This document shows positions 15,879-25,613 of a stretch of 64,000 nt of DNA, piece by piece. Source of the stretch: Trebonia sp963843745 (GTDB lineage Bacteria > Actinomycetota > Actinomycetes > Streptosporangiales > Streptosporangiaceae); contig CAWJLP010000007.1 in assembly GCA_963843745.1 (NCBI GenBank), positions 1,612,001 to 1,676,000 on the forward strand, given 5' to 3'. The notes beneath the pieces were generated by a model, which was given only the letters and a program-made list of their open reading frames with translations, made no database searches and was not told the DNA's origin. The stretch's first letter is position 1; each line of letters opens with the position of its first letter. A program made the position numbers and the translations under genes.

Positions 15879-17609
15879 TCAGCCGCTGATCGCCGAGGCG
15901 GATTGCTTCGCGTGCCAGCGCCGGCCGTCGGACCGGGGCCGGACCAGGGTGAACGTCTCGAAGACCGTGTAGTCGCCGGTCGGCGCGCCCGGCTCGCCTG
16001 ACGACGGGTTCACCGGGTCGGCGCCAAGCGCGTGGTAGTGCGTGACCGTGATCGACGTCTGGCCGCCCGCCTCCGTGCCCGGGTTCACGTCGAACACCGC
16101 GATGCCGTACCCGGTCGCGGTGTCGCGGCGTGCCGACCAGGTGGCGTCCTCCACCGCGTCGGCGCCCGGCCGGTCATAGACGCCGGGGGTCGCGGACAGC
16201 ACAGGACGGTTGGACCGGGTGAACACCTTCGCCTCGTCAAGCCGCCCGGGCGCGGGCGCGCCGAACACATCCAGGTTCGCGTCGGTCCCGCCGCAGCCGA
16301 GGACCAGGTGCACGGTGCCCTGGCTGGTGTCGAAGACGCCGCTGTCCACCGTCGTCACCGGGTGCGGCCGCCGGGTGTCGACCGGCGCGCCGGCGGCGAC
16401 CGACGTCCCCGCGGAAGGATCGAACCCGCGAACGGGGAACGACCGCTCGTAGCCGTGGTCGTGCCCGCAGAGCACCAGGTCGACCTCGTACTGGTCGAAC
16501 AACGGCAGCCACGATTCGCGGATCCCCAGGTCCGAGCCGTTGCCGTCCCGCGAGGATGAGCAGGCGCACTGGTGCAGCTGCGCGATGATCCAGTCGACCG
16601 AGGCGTCCCCGCGGGCCGCCGCCAGGGTCGCCTCCAGCCACCGGGTCTGCGCGCCGCCCGAGTAGCCGCGCACATAAAGCGAGGTCCCCGCGGGCACGGG
16701 GGGATTCCCCGTGGACGGGGCGGGCACCAGCGCGGACGGCCCGGCGACGAACGCGCCAGCGTCCTGGTACACCACGTCGTCCGCGCTCAGCGAGACGAAC
16801 AGCACCGAGCCGACCCGGAACGAGTACCACCGCCCCTCGAACGGCCCGAACCCGTTGGCCGGCAGGGTGTACCTGGTCAGGTACGAGGAGAACCCCTGCG
16901 GCCCGTTGCCGAACTCGATCTCGTGGTTGCCGGGTACCGGCATCCACGGCCGGTTCGCGGCCGAGGCCTGGTTGTTGTTGCCGAAGTCCCGCCACACCTG
17001 CGGCTGCGCCGCCGGGTTCAGGTCCGCGTAGCAGAGGTCGCCGTTCAGCAGGTGGAACAGCGGCTGGAACTGCTCCACCGCGCCGACCGCGTACGCGGCC
17101 TGGCCGTAGGACAGGACCCAGTCGGTGTTCGGGGTGGCGAGGTCGCCGAAGCTGGTGAACCGGAACGCGGCCCGCCCCTCGGGCGCGGTGCTGAACATCG
17201 CGCTGAACGGGTCGGCCCCGTTCCCGTCGTTGTCGGCGGTGACCGCGTAGCCGTAGGTGGCGCCGGGGCGCAGCCCGTGCACCCGTGCGTGGTACGTCCA
17301 CACGGCCTCGCCGTTCAGCCCGTCGGTGTAGCCGCGCTCCTCGGCCGGGATGACCCGCTGCCCGATCCGCACCCGGGGCCGCACCGCACGGCCGGGCGAC
17401 GCCCACGAGACGACCACGCTCCTGGCCGGGTCGTCGCCCCAGGTGAGGTGGATCTGCTCCGGTGTGCCGTCGTCAGGGCCGCGGCTCGCGGCGCGCCCCG
17501 CGGTACGCGCTGGGACGGTGGCCGTCCCGGCGGCGGTGGCGATGAGCCCGGTGCCGCTGACGGCGAGCACCTGTCGCCTGGACAAGGCGGACCCCGAGTC
17601 ATCTGGCAT
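15879..17609 (-). CDS. Tat-exported purple-acid-phosphatase-like metallophosphoesterase
   Basis: 576 aa. The Tat signal SRRQVLAVSGTGLIATAAGT is at residues 10-29. A fibronectin-like N-domain (residues 50-150, IHLTWGDDPARSVVVSWASP) precedes the metallophosphoesterase domain with GDLATPN, NGDLCYAD, VPGNHEIEF, LHQCACSS and CGHDHGYERSFP as the dimetal ligands. It is expected to release phosphate from organic esters outside the cell. It is convergent with the ABC permease. Phosphate-limitation control is likely for the family, but I saw no clear PHO box. Confidence 0.9.
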   Translation of the reverse strand: MPDDSGSALSRRQVLAVSGTGLIATAAGTATVPARTAGRAASRGPDDGTPEQIHLTWGDDPARSVVVSWASPGRAVRPRVRIGQRVIPAEERGYTDGLNGEAVWTYHARVHGLRPGATYGYAVTADNDGNGADPFSAMFSTAPEGRAAFRFTSFGDLATPNTDWVLSYGQAAYAVGAVEQFQPLFHLLNGDLCYADLNPAAQPQVWRDFGNNNQASAANRPWMPVPGNHEIEFGNGPQGFSSYLTRYTLPANGFGPFEGRWYSFRVGSVLFVSLSADDVVYQDAGAFVAGPSALVPAPSTGNPPVPAGTSLYVRGYSGGAQTRWLEATLAAARGDASVDWIIAQLHQCACSSSRDGNGSDLGIRESWLPLFDQYEVDLVLCGHDHGYERSFPVRGFDPSAGTSVAAGAPVDTRRPHPVTTVDSGVFDTSQGTVHLVLGCGGTDANLDVFGAPAPGRLDEAKVFTRSNRPVLSATPGVYDRPGADAVEDATWSARRDTATGYGIAVFDVNPGTEAGGQTSITVTHYHALGADPVNPSSGEPGAPTGDYTVFETFTLVRPRSDGRRWHAKQSASAISG

Positions 17610-17682
17610 GACGAGACTTTGCCGTCCGCCGGTGAACGCCTGGTGACGACAGGGAAGGTCGTGGTCCCAGTTCTAAATGAAT

Positions 17683-17710
17683 ATTCCGAACGGGCCCGTG
17701 GTGACTCCCG
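17683..17710 (+). repeat. Dispersed repeat, copy c
   Basis: The core ATTCCGAACGGGCCCGTGG is followed by TGACTCCCG. It lies between the phosphatase and the membrane protein at 17729. The TGACTCCC end matches copy d better than copies a and b do. Confidence 0.65.
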
Positions 17711-17728
17711 CCCGCCGCGAAAGCGGGA

Positions 17729-18349
17729 TCAGTCCAGGACCGGGGCGGCCGTGAACCGGAATCCGATCCCGAGCCTGCGGGTCACGGACCTGAGCCACAC
17801 GGTCGAGGCCGCGATCCCCGCCGCGATGAGGATGATCGTGGTGACTGCCCAGACCGGAACGTAGGTGGCGAAGGGAACGGCCGCGAGCAGCGCGCCCAGG
17901 CTGACCGCCAGCAGCAGGAACACCCCAGCCCACAGCAGGGTCACGCGCTGGAAGAAGCGGTTCATGGGCAGCCGGTGGACGGCCGGGCAGCGCAGCCCGA
18001 TCACCTCGGCGGCCAGCCGCTCGGCGATCGGGCGGTGGCCGCGCGCGGTGCGGGCGAACAGGACGCACAGGCCGAGGTTCGCCAGCGGGAAATGCAGCAG
18101 GAAGATCAGCAGGTTCCCGGTGGCGATCGCGGCCAGGGTCTGCAGGGTGAGCACCATGAGCGAGATCGCTACCAGGCCGGGCACGGATCGGGTCACGAGC
18201 TTGCGCATGCCCGCGGTGAACCAGATGGCGGCGAGCATGGCCCACAGGCCGGCGTCGCGTCCGCCCAGCCACGCGGCGAGGATGTAGCAGCCGGTCGGCA
18301 GCCCGAAGGATTCGGCGAGGTTCCAGCCCGCGGTCCGGACCAGCCGCAC
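17729..18349 (-). CDS. VC0807-like integral membrane protein
   Basis: 206 aa with about five to six transmembrane helices. The pattern GLPTGCYILAAWLGGRDAGL, then FTAGMRKLVTRSVPG, resembles the VC0807/septation-protein-A-like families. No catalytic motif is visible. GTG at 18349 is the only reasonable start in the frame, as a TGA lies about 35 codons upstream. Function unknown. Confidence 0.65.
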   Translation of the reverse strand: MRLVRTAGWNLAESFGLPTGCYILAAWLGGRDAGLWAMLAAIWFTAGMRKLVTRSVPGLVAISLMVLTLQTLAAIATGNLLIFLLHFPLANLGLCVLFARTARGHRPIAERLAAEVIGLRCPAVHRLPMNRFFQRVTLLWAGVFLLLAVSLGALLAAVPFATYVPVWAVTTIILIAAGIAASTVWLRSVTRRLGIGFRFTAAPVLD

Positions 18350-18521
18350 CGGCCGGGGCAGTTCCAGGCACTCGCGCGGCGCGGCGAAGGCGGGATCTGC
18401 GCTGCTCGGGGACGTGGGACGGCTCCCTCCGGTCCTGGGGCGACCTCACTGTGGGTTCCAGCGTAGTCCCCGCCGGCGGCAGCACGGATAGCGAAACCCC
18501 TACGTCACGGAGCGCGCCCGG

Positions 18522-18962
18522 CTAACCGGTGAGCACGGTGACCACCACCAGGATGACGGTGGTGACGGCCAGCACGCCGTGCAGGACGACGGCCGAGAGC
18601 GGAAAGTGCCGCTCCGGCGGGACCGTGACGACCCGCGTAGCCGACGGGTCGCGGCGGGGGGCGGTGCGGTAGGTGCGGTAGACGCCGATCCAGCGGGCCG
18701 CCATGGTCAGGCCGAGCACGACGGCGATGCCCAGGACAGCGAGCGTCGCGTAGGCGAGCCGGTCCTCGTCGGCCAGCAGGTAGGCGCCCCACAGCAGCAG
18801 GCCGGCCATGCCCAGCAGAGCGTGGGTGGAAATCACCGGGATAGGCAACCGGGTCGCGGTCGCGGACTGGAACTGCGGGTCGTACTCCATGAGCCAGATA
18901 ACAAGCAGCAGGAGGCCAACGAGAACGGTGGCTATCCAGGCGAACAAGGAGGCAGTGCTCAT
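18522..18962 (-). CDS. Small four-helix membrane protein, function unknown
   Basis: About 146 aa with four predicted helices (near 5-25, 48-68, 77-97 and 124-146), a cytoplasmic-looking Arg-rich loop (RTYRTAPRRDPSATR) and conserved-looking His residues near helices 2 and 4 (STHALLG, VVLHGVLA), as in small haem-binding or DUF-type membrane proteins. The ATG at 18962 is preferred over 18992 because of a purine-rich GAGACGAGATTCAG upstream. I do not recognise a specific family. Confidence 0.6.
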   Translation of the reverse strand: MSTASLFAWIATVLVGLLLLVIWLMEYDPQFQSATATRLPIPVISTHALLGMAGLLLWGAYLLADEDRLAYATLAVLGIAVVLGLTMAARWIGVYRTYRTAPRRDPSATRVVTVPPERHFPLSAVVLHGVLAVTTVILVVVTVLTG

Positions 18963-19135
18963 CTGAATCTCGTCTCTGAAGTTCCGGAACACACAAGTGG
19001 CGCCTGGGGCCGGCGCTCCCTGTACGTACGGAACCGACGAGAAACTGGATTGCCCGGGATGGGCATCTCGCCCACCCCGGAGCGTGCTAGATGCCGGCCG
19101 CCCGCACGCCGCCGAATAACCGGCTGCCGTAAGGG

Positions 19136-20326
19136 CTACTCATTCGAGTCCCTGGTTATGGCGGGTTTCGCCTGTGCCGCCTGCACCACATTCATGCCCG
19201 GCAGCAACTGGCGCACCTGCGCGAGGTGGCTGGCGATGCTGTCCTTCTGCCTGGTGAGGTCGTCGACCTCGCGGCGGGTAGCAGCGCGGCGGCGTCCGGC
19301 ATCAGCGTTGACCTCGGCGAGCAACTGCTCGGCCTGGGTCTTGGCCTGGCCGGCGATCTGGCTGGCGTTCTTCTCCGCGTTGCCGACCAGCTGCCTGGCG
19401 TGCTGGTCGGCGTCCCGGCGAGTCTGGTCGGCCTGGGCGCTGGCCTTCGCTGCCCGCTGCTCCGCGGTTGAGGCGCGCTGCTCGGCTGTGAACACGAGTT
19501 CCTGCGTCGCCGACTGGGCGGCAGCGAGCCGGTCGGCCTCCTGGCGCCCGGCCTGTTCCCTGTGTGCCGCGAACCGGATCTCGAACTCGGCTTCCGCCTG
19601 GGCTCGCTGGGCCTCGCTCTCCTCCAGGATCCGCTGCGCCTGGCCGCGCATCTCCTCAGCTTGGCGCTTGGAGGTGGTGAGGATCTCGTCCCGCTCGCGC
19701 GTGGCGGTCGCCCGCAGCTGGGCGGCATCGCGCTCGGTGCCTGTCCGCAGCTTGACGATCTCGGCCTCGGCCGTGGCCTGCTTCTCCGCGACCTCGTGGC
19801 CGGCCGCGGCACGGAGCCTGGCGGCCTCGCGCCCGGTAGCGGAGGTCAGCTCGCCGGCCTCGCGCCGGGCTGCGGTCCTGATCGAGTCGGCCTCGCGCTG
19901 GATGGCGGCCCGTTGCTCGCCGGTCTCGCGCTTGGCGTTCGCGGCCAGTTCGGCAGCATCGTGGCCGGCGCCGGCCCGCAGCTCTGCCGCATCGGCCTTG
20001 GCCGTGGTCGTGATCTCGTGAGCTTCCGATCGAGCGGTCTGGACCAGCTGGGTTGCCTGTTCTTCGGCGAGCCGCAGCAGCTGCTCGATCCTGGCACCGA
20101 GGCCGGCATAGGCGGGTCGTTCCTGCTCGCGGAGCTGGCGGCGGGCTTCGGACAGCTCGCGCCGCAGGGCCTGAACTTGCTCGCCGTGCTGCCGGACTTC
20201 GGCTTCGATCTGCCTGATGTGCTCGTCGACCTGGTGACGGTCATAGCCCCGCATCGCCGTCACGAACTCACGCGGCGGGGCTTCTTGGAAGAGGCTGGTC
20301 AGCAGGGCGTCGGTGTCTGGTTGCAT
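19136..20326 (-). CDS. DivIVA-domain coiled-coil protein (FilP/Scy-like)
   Basis: 396 aa. A short N-terminal DivIVA-like motif (FVTAMRGYDRHQVDEHI, residues 21-37) precedes a nearly continuous Ala/Glu/Arg/Gln-rich coiled coil to about residue 385. In actinomycetes such proteins organise polar growth or form cytoskeletal filaments under the cell tip. The heptad-rich composition, with runs such as TAEQRASTAEQRAAKASAQA, supports a filament-forming role. It stands alone in its transcription unit here. Its exact partner cannot be predicted. Confidence 0.72.
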   Translation of the reverse strand: MQPDTDALLTSLFQEAPPREFVTAMRGYDRHQVDEHIRQIEAEVRQHGEQVQALRRELSEARRQLREQERPAYAGLGARIEQLLRLAEEQATQLVQTARSEAHEITTTAKADAAELRAGAGHDAAELAANAKRETGEQRAAIQREADSIRTAARREAGELTSATGREAARLRAAAGHEVAEKQATAEAEIVKLRTGTERDAAQLRATATRERDEILTTSKRQAEEMRGQAQRILEESEAQRAQAEAEFEIRFAAHREQAGRQEADRLAAAQSATQELVFTAEQRASTAEQRAAKASAQADQTRRDADQHARQLVGNAEKNASQIAGQAKTQAEQLLAEVNADAGRRRAATRREVDDLTRQKDSIASHLAQVRQLLPGMNVVQAAQAKPAITRDSNE

Positions 20327-20468
20327 ATGGCCTGATCCTCGCTAGACGTGACGAGGACGGGGTATTCACGGGTTTGCGGCAGGTGACCGGGCGTGTCATT
20401 CGCACCGCGGGCCTCAGGCTCCCGCCCAGTAACACGCACACTACTCTCATTCAGGGATGTCCGACGCC

Positions 20469-20804
20469 CTACCGGCCCGCGGGGGTGGCGTGTTCAAGCA
20501 CGCGCTCTAGACCCGGCAGGTCGCAGTCTCCCGCCTGCCAGGCGGGGATCGGCGCCAACCCGGACATCACCAGCCGGCCACCGTGCAGGCGCGCTTCCCC
20601 GGTAGCGGCGGCCAGCACCTGCTGCGCCTCCGGCGACCAGGACAGCAGCCCGGTGAAGTCCACCAGGACGACCGGTCGCGGGCCGGACACCAGCCGGGAC
20701 AGCCGGGCCCGGAACTGCGCGATGGTGCTCCAGTCGATGACCCCTGTCACAACCAGCCGCGCTGCTGACGATTCGACGAGATCGCTTTCCATATTCAGGC
20801 GCAT
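20469..20804 (-). CDS. STAS-domain anti-sigma factor antagonist
   Basis: 111 aa, essentially one STAS domain. The switch region is VVLVDFTGLLSWSPEAQQVLAAA; the canonical phosphorylatable Ser/Thr falls in SWSP, although the usual DxSxxx(I/V/L)DSxG motif is altered. Antagonists of this type release sigma factors by binding anti-sigma kinases. No RsbW-like kinase or sigma factor adjoins it. An alternative ATG lies four codons in. Confidence 0.68.
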   Translation of the reverse strand: MRLNMESDLVESSAARLVVTGVIDWSTIAQFRARLSRLVSGPRPVVLVDFTGLLSWSPEAQQVLAAATGEARLHGGRLVMSGLAPIPAWQAGDCDLPGLERVLEHATPAGR

Positions 20805-20930
20805 AGCCTGACCTCAAGACTGCCGGCCTACCAGGACCAGCGCAGAAGCCGCGATGAGCAGCTACTTTGACCATAACACTCACTCCGCGTGACATCACCG
20901 CGGCGATCCGCGAAGCGGCGCCGGGACCAC

Positions 20931-22182
20931 TCACCCGGTCGTCAGCAGGTACACGTTCAGGGCGACGATCACCGCGGTGACCGTGACAGCGGCGACGATC
21001 GTCAGCCGCCGGTTTACCAGCGACCCCATCAGCGACCGCCTGGACGTGAACACCACCAGCGGGATCAGCGCGAACGGGATGCCGAACGACAGGAACACCT
21101 GGCTCAGCACCAGCGCGCGCGTCGCGCTGAACCCGACGCCGATCAGCACCAGGGCCGGCACCATGGTGATGAAGCGCCGCAGGAACACCGGCACCCGCCG
21201 GCCGAGGAAGCCGGCCATCACGATCTGCCCGGACATCGTGCCGACGCACGAGGAGGCGATGCCTGAGACCAGCAGCGCCACGCCGAACACGGTCCCGGCG
21301 TGCGCCCCGACGTACGAGTTCAGCCCGGCGAAGACCACGCCGAGGTCGCCGCCAGCGGACGCCAGTCCCCGGCCGTGGAAGACTGCCGCCGCGGTCGCCA
21401 GCATCGCCAGGTTGATCAGTCCCGCCACGCCCATCGCGACGAGCACGTCGATGATCTCGAAACGGAAGATGCGCCGCCGGTCCCCGGCCCCCGTCCCCAC
21501 GACACGGGACGAGGTCAGCGACGAGTGCAGGTAGATCACGTGCGGCATCACGGTCGCCCCGACGATGGAGACCGCCAGCAGCGCGGCGCCGCCGGGCAGG
21601 TGCGGCTCGAGCGCGCCGGCGGCGACCGCGCCCGGCGGCGGCTTAGACGCCAGCAGCTCGATGCCGAACGCCAGCACCACCACGCCCACCAGCCCGGTGA
21701 TCACCGCCTCGAGCCGCCGGAATCCGTGCACCTCCATGGCGAGCACCGCGAACGTGGCCACCCCCGTCAGCAGCGCCGAGACTCCCATCGACAACCCGAA
21801 CAGCAAGTGCAGTCCCAGCGCCGCCCCGGTGAACTCCGCGAGGTCGGTGGCCATCGCGACGGCCTCCGCCTGCAGCCACAGGGCCACGACGAACCGCTTC
21901 GGCAGCCGGGCGCGGCACACCTCGGGCAGCGACTGCCCTGTCGCGATGCCCAGCTTGGCCGACAGCGTTCTGGATGAGCATCGCGAACAGGTTCGCGGTC
22001 AGCACCACCCAGCCCAGCGCGTAGCCGAACTGCGCGCCGCTCGCCATGTTCGTGGCGAAGTTCCCCGGGTCCACGTAGGCGACGGCGGCGATGAACGCCG
22101 GGCCGAGAAAGGGCAGGAGAGCCCGCAGGCCCCGGCGTTCCCCCGCCAGGGCCTGCTGAGCGGCTAGGACGGTATCAACCAA
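20931..22182 (-). pseudogene. mntH: Nramp-type Mn/Fe transporter MntH, broken by a +1 frameshift
   Basis: Two overlapping frames together give a normal Nramp protein of about 416 aa. The first (from TTG 22182) covers FIAAVAYVDPGNFATNMASG, the metal-binding DPGN motif, up to NLFAMLIQN. The second resumes at LSAKLGIATGQSLPEVCRAR and continues through AMATDLAEFTGAALG and VGATVMPHVIYLHS to the end. The break is one extra base (plus-strand C at 21966) between CAG AAC and CTG TCG. The start overlaps the groEL stop by 8 nt, indicating translational coupling. It is either a genuine inactivating mutation or a sequencing error; all downstream motifs are intact, which favours a recent event or an error. 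Confidence 0.8.
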
Positions 22183-23881
22183 CCGATGGTCCGAGCCCCA
22201 GTGACTGCGGCGTCGAGGCGTCAGGCGACGGCTGGTGCAGGCCCTCGTCCAGCGACCCGTACTCGGTCATCAGGGCAGGCGACCCGCCCCAGGGCGTCTG
22301 CTCCTCGGCGACCAGCGTGTTGGTGGTAAGCAGCAGGCCGGCGACCGAGGCGCCGTTCTGCAGTGCCGAGCGGACGACGCGCAACGGGTCGACGATGCCC
22401 ATCGAGATCATGTTCCCGTGCCGCCCGCTGAGCGCGTCGAACCCGTCGTCGGGCCCGAGCGCCGCGGAGCGCTCGACCACGTCGGCGGCCGCGAAGCCCG
22501 CGTTGGACGCGATCAGCGTGGCGGGCTCGCGCAGCGCCTGCCGCACGATCCCGACGCCGATCTTGTAGTCCCCGGTCACGTCCGCGTCGCCGGCCACGTC
22601 GTCATCCAGTGCGGGCATCGCGTGCAGCAGCGCCGCGCCGCCGCCCGCGACGATGCCCTCGGCCATCGCGGCCCGCGTCGCGGCCAGCGCGTCCTCGACC
22701 CGGTGCCGCAGTTCCTTCAGCTCCGCCGGGGTCGCCGCGCCGACCCGGATCACCGCGACGCGGCCGGACAGCGCCCCGATCCGCTCGGTCAGCACGTCCT
22801 CGTCGATGCCGAACGTGGCCCTGTCGAGCTCCGCTCGCATCTGGGCCAGCCGGAACTCCACGGCCTCGGCGGACCCGCCGCCGCCGATGATCGCGGTGTT
22901 GTCCGCGGTCACCCGCACCTGCCTGGCCCGGCCGAGCTGCTCGATGGTCATCGTCTCCAGGGAGAACCCGGCGTGCCTGCTGAAAACAGCGCCGCCAGTC
23001 AGCGCCGCGATGTCCTCGAGCTTGTGCAGCCGCCGGTCGCCGAACCCCGGCGCCCGGATCGCCACGCACTGGAAGATGCCGTTGACGTGGTTGTGCACCA
23101 GCATGGACAGCGCGGTGCCCTCGACGTTCTCCGCGAGGATCACCAGCGGCCGCGGCGCCCGCATGACCTTGTCGAGCAGCGGCATGAGCTGCTGGACCTT
23201 GGTGATCTTCTCGCTGCACAGCAGGATGTACGGATCGTCGAGGATGGCCTCGAGCGACGCCGGCGACGTCACCAGGTACGGCGACAGGTAGCCGTTGTCG
23301 AACTGGAACCCCTCGACGAAGTCCACGCCCATGCCGGGGGCGGGGGAGTCCTCGACGGTCACGATGCCCGCGTCGCCGACCGTGTGCAGCGCCTTGGCGA
23401 TCACCGCGCCCACCGCGTCGTCGTCGTTGGCGGAGATCGCCGCGACCCGCCGGAAGTCCTCTTCGGAGCTCACCGGGTGCGCGACCGACTGCAGGTGCTC
23501 GACGAGCCGCCCGACCGCGAGGTCGATGCCGCGCTTGACCAGCACCGGGTTCGCGCCGTCGTCGATCGCGCGCATGCCCGCCCGCACGATCGCCTGGGCG
23601 AGCACGGTGGCGGTGGTGGTGCCGTCGCCGACCACGTCGTTGGTCTTGATCGCGGCTTCCTTGACCAGCTGCGCGCCCATGTTCTCGAACTGGTCCTTGA
23701 GGTAGATCTCGCGGGCGATCGTGACGCCGTCGTTGGTCACCACCGGCGATCCGGTGATCTTCTCCAGGATGACGTTGCGGCCCTTGGGCCCGAGCGTGGA
23801 CTTCACCGCCTCGGCGAGCTGGTCCACGCCCGCGAGCAGCAGGCCGCGTGCCTCGGCCCCGAAGCGCAGTTCCTTAGCCAC
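22175..23881 (-). CDS. GroEL-type chaperonin of the monooxygenase operon (MimG-like)
   Basis: 568 aa. Hallmarks are TLGPKGRNVILEK near 33, NDGVTIAREI, VGDGTTTATVLAQAIV, GGGGSAEAVEFRLAQ (where housekeeping GroEL has a KERKLR block) and AEGIVAGGGAALLHAMPAL. The C-terminus lacks the GGM tail and no groES is present, so this is a specialised paralogue. GTG 23881 is chosen with AGGAGG (23886-23891); the frame extends to 24157 only as an antisense-like artefact. It is the last cotranscribed gene before mntH. In mycobacteria the equivalent protein (MimG) is required for production of active diiron monooxygenase; the same is inferred here. Confidence 0.92.
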   Translation of the reverse strand: MAKELRFGAEARGLLLAGVDQLAEAVKSTLGPKGRNVILEKITGSPVVTNDGVTIAREIYLKDQFENMGAQLVKEAAIKTNDVVGDGTTTATVLAQAIVRAGMRAIDDGANPVLVKRGIDLAVGRLVEHLQSVAHPVSSEEDFRRVAAISANDDDAVGAVIAKALHTVGDAGIVTVEDSPAPGMGVDFVEGFQFDNGYLSPYLVTSPASLEAILDDPYILLCSEKITKVQQLMPLLDKVMRAPRPLVILAENVEGTALSMLVHNHVNGIFQCVAIRAPGFGDRRLHKLEDIAALTGGAVFSRHAGFSLETMTIEQLGRARQVRVTADNTAIIGGGGSAEAVEFRLAQMRAELDRATFGIDEDVLTERIGALSGRVAVIRVGAATPAELKELRHRVEDALAATRAAMAEGIVAGGGAALLHAMPALDDDVAGDADVTGDYKIGVGIVRQALREPATLIASNAGFAAADVVERSAALGPDDGFDALSGRHGNMISMGIVDPLRVVRSALQNGASVAGLLLTTNTLVAEEQTPWGGSPALMTEYGSLDEGLHQPSPDASTPQSLGLGPSVG

Positions 23882-23889
23882 GTTTCCTC

Positions 23890-24915
23890 CTAAGGGACGA
23901 GAATCGCCCGGCCGCGAACGCGGCCGGCGTCGAGGTCGGCGAGCGCGTCGGGCGCGGCGGCCAGCGGATACGTCTTGGTGTGCAGGGTGACCTTGCCGCC
24001 CTGCGCGAGCGCCATCAGCTCGGCGAGGTCGTTGTAGGTGCCGACGATGTTGCCGATGATGTTCCGCTCGGTGGAGATGATGTCGAGGGTCGGGATGTGC
24101 AGCGTGCCGCCGTACCCGATGACGAAGTACGACCCGGCCGGGGCGGTCATGTTCCACCCGTCCATCTCCGCCCCCTGCTCGGCGACGAAGTCGAGCACGA
24201 CGTGCGCTCCCGCCCCGCCGGTCAGGTCCTGCACGGCCTCGACCTGCTTCCCGTCGGCGACCACGGTGGCGGCGGCCCCCAGCTCTTGCGCGAGCTTGAG
24301 CGCCTCAGGGTTCCTGTCCACGACGATGATCCGCGCCGCGGTCAGCGCCGCCAGGCACTGCACCCCGATGTGCCCGAGGCCGCCGGCCCCGATGACCACG
24401 CAGGTCGTCCCTGGATACAGCAGCGGGATCGCTTTCTTCACCGCGTGATAGGCGGTAATCCCGGCGTCGGCGAGCGCCGCCACATCCTGCGGCCGCGTGG
24501 CAGGATCGAGCTTGACGCAGGCACGGGCGGAGGTGAGCAGGTACTCGGCCATCCCGCCGTCGGTGGACAGCCCGGGGAACGTGGAGTTCTCGCAGTGCAT
24601 GTCATCCCCGGCCCGGCAGGCCCGGCAGAGCCCGCAGGTAGGCGTCGGATGCAGGATCACGGTGTCGCCAACCGCGACATTGGTCACGGCGGACCCGATT
24701 TCGTGGACCCACCCGGCATTCTCATGCCCGAGGATGTAGGGCAGCGGCGTATGCATCCGCTCGTCCCACTGCCCCTCGATGATGTGCAGGTCGGTCCGGC
24801 ACACTCCGGCGCCGCCGATCTTGACGACGACGTCCAGGGGACCGGTGACTTTTGGCTCGGGCACGTCGTCAACGACAGGCGTGCTGTGAAACTTGTGCAG
24901 TCGTACGGCTTTCAC
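23890..24915 (-). CDS. adh: Zinc-dependent NAD alcohol dehydrogenase
   Basis: 341 aa. The catalytic-zinc residues are in VCRTDLHII and GHENAGWV; the structural-zinc cysteines are in PTCGLCRACRAGDDMHC; the Rossmann motif is VVIGAGGLGHIG. The start is GTG 24915, with GGGAGG five nt upstream; an upstream extension to 24981 is not needed. Eight nt separate it from groEL, whose ribosome-binding site overlaps this stop. By position it should oxidise the alcohol formed by the monooxygenase (for example 2-propanol or an alcohol from ketone metabolism). Confidence 0.93.
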   Translation of the reverse strand: MKAVRLHKFHSTPVVDDVPEPKVTGPLDVVVKIGGAGVCRTDLHIIEGQWDERMHTPLPYILGHENAGWVHEIGSAVTNVAVGDTVILHPTPTCGLCRACRAGDDMHCENSTFPGLSTDGGMAEYLLTSARACVKLDPATRPQDVAALADAGITAYHAVKKAIPLLYPGTTCVVIGAGGLGHIGVQCLAALTAARIIVVDRNPEALKLAQELGAAATVVADGKQVEAVQDLTGGAGAHVVLDFVAEQGAEMDGWNMTAPAGSYFVIGYGGTLHIPTLDIISTERNIIGNIVGTYNDLAELMALAQGGKVTLHTKTYPLAAAPDALADLDAGRVRGRAILVP

Positions 24916-24941
24916 TAAGACCTCCCGATCGTGGGTCTGCG

Positions 24942-25613
24942 TTAGCCAGCGGAGTACCGGTACCGGAGCATCCCCGAGCACATTGAGGCGTTCGCGTCGA
25001 TGCCGGCCTGGGTCACTCGCGCGCGCCGCAGATGCAGCGGAATCGCCCCGAGGGCGACGGGAGCGCCCGTCTCCGGATCGATGAGCAGCGGCGCGTCGTC
25101 AGCGGCGGGCAGACCCAGGTCTGCCCGCCGCTGCCGGAGCCGGTCGAGCTCGGCGGACTGCGGCGCCGCACCGAGGGTCAGCGCCACGAGCTCGGCCGGC
25201 GTCACGCCGGCCGCGATGAGCGGCCGGCACACGAGGTCGGTGCCGGCCAGCACCGCCTTGCGGAGGAACTGCGCGCGCAGGTCGCCGAGCTCGGCGACGG
25301 CCTCGCCGTCGAATGAGGCGACGAAGCCGGCCTGGGCCGCTACCCCGGCGTTGATCGCGTCCGACGCGAAGTGGTCCTCCAGGACCACTTCGGCCGTCCG
25401 CACGCCCGGGATCGCGACGAGGGCGTCGTAGGCGTCGGCCACCATGAGGAACGCGAAGTTCGGCGCGCAGAAGTAGGTGGGCAGGCGCAGCCGGACCCGC
25501 GCCTGCCCCTCGTCGGTGACCGTGCACGATGCGACGAAGCCGAGGCTGGTGATCGGCTCGTCGAGCTCCGGGTCGCGCACGGCCGACAGGGCGGTAAGGA
25601 CGTCCTCCCTCAT
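24942..25613 (-). CDS. DUF59/MIP18-family metal-sulfur assembly-type protein
   Basis: 223 aa. The N-terminal 90 residues are a DUF59 domain (VRDPELDEPITSLGFV ... PTYFCAPNFAFLMVADAYDAL, seen in part), the fold of SufT/PaaD proteins that help mature Fe-S or iron centres. The remainder is specific to this operon type and ends MCSGMLRYRYSAG. The ATG overlaps the amidohydrolase stop (ATGA). The same gene occupies the same place in mycobacterial mim clusters, suggesting a role in hydroxylase maturation, which remains an inference. Confidence 0.85.
   Translation of the reverse strand: MREDVLTALSAVRDPELDEPITSLGFVASCTVTDEGQARVRLRLPTYFCAPNFAFLMVADAYDALVAIPGVRTAEVVLEDHFASDAINAGVAAQAGFVASFDGEAVAELGDLRAQFLRKAVLAGTDLVCRPLIAAGVTPAELVALTLGAAPQSAELDRLRQRRADLGLPAADDAPLLIDPETGAPVALGAIPLHLRRARVTQAGIDANASMCSGMLRYRYSAG

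Noticed and set aside
20931..21920. 329-aa protein starting at 21920 as an independent transporter
   Set aside because: It lacks the DPGN helix and the first two helices, which are encoded in the neighbouring frame. It is the 3' part of a frameshifted mntH.
23882..24157. N-terminal extension of GroEL to 24157
   Set aside because: This part is antisense-like within the ADH gene in another frame; the GTG at 23881 has a proper ribosome-binding site.
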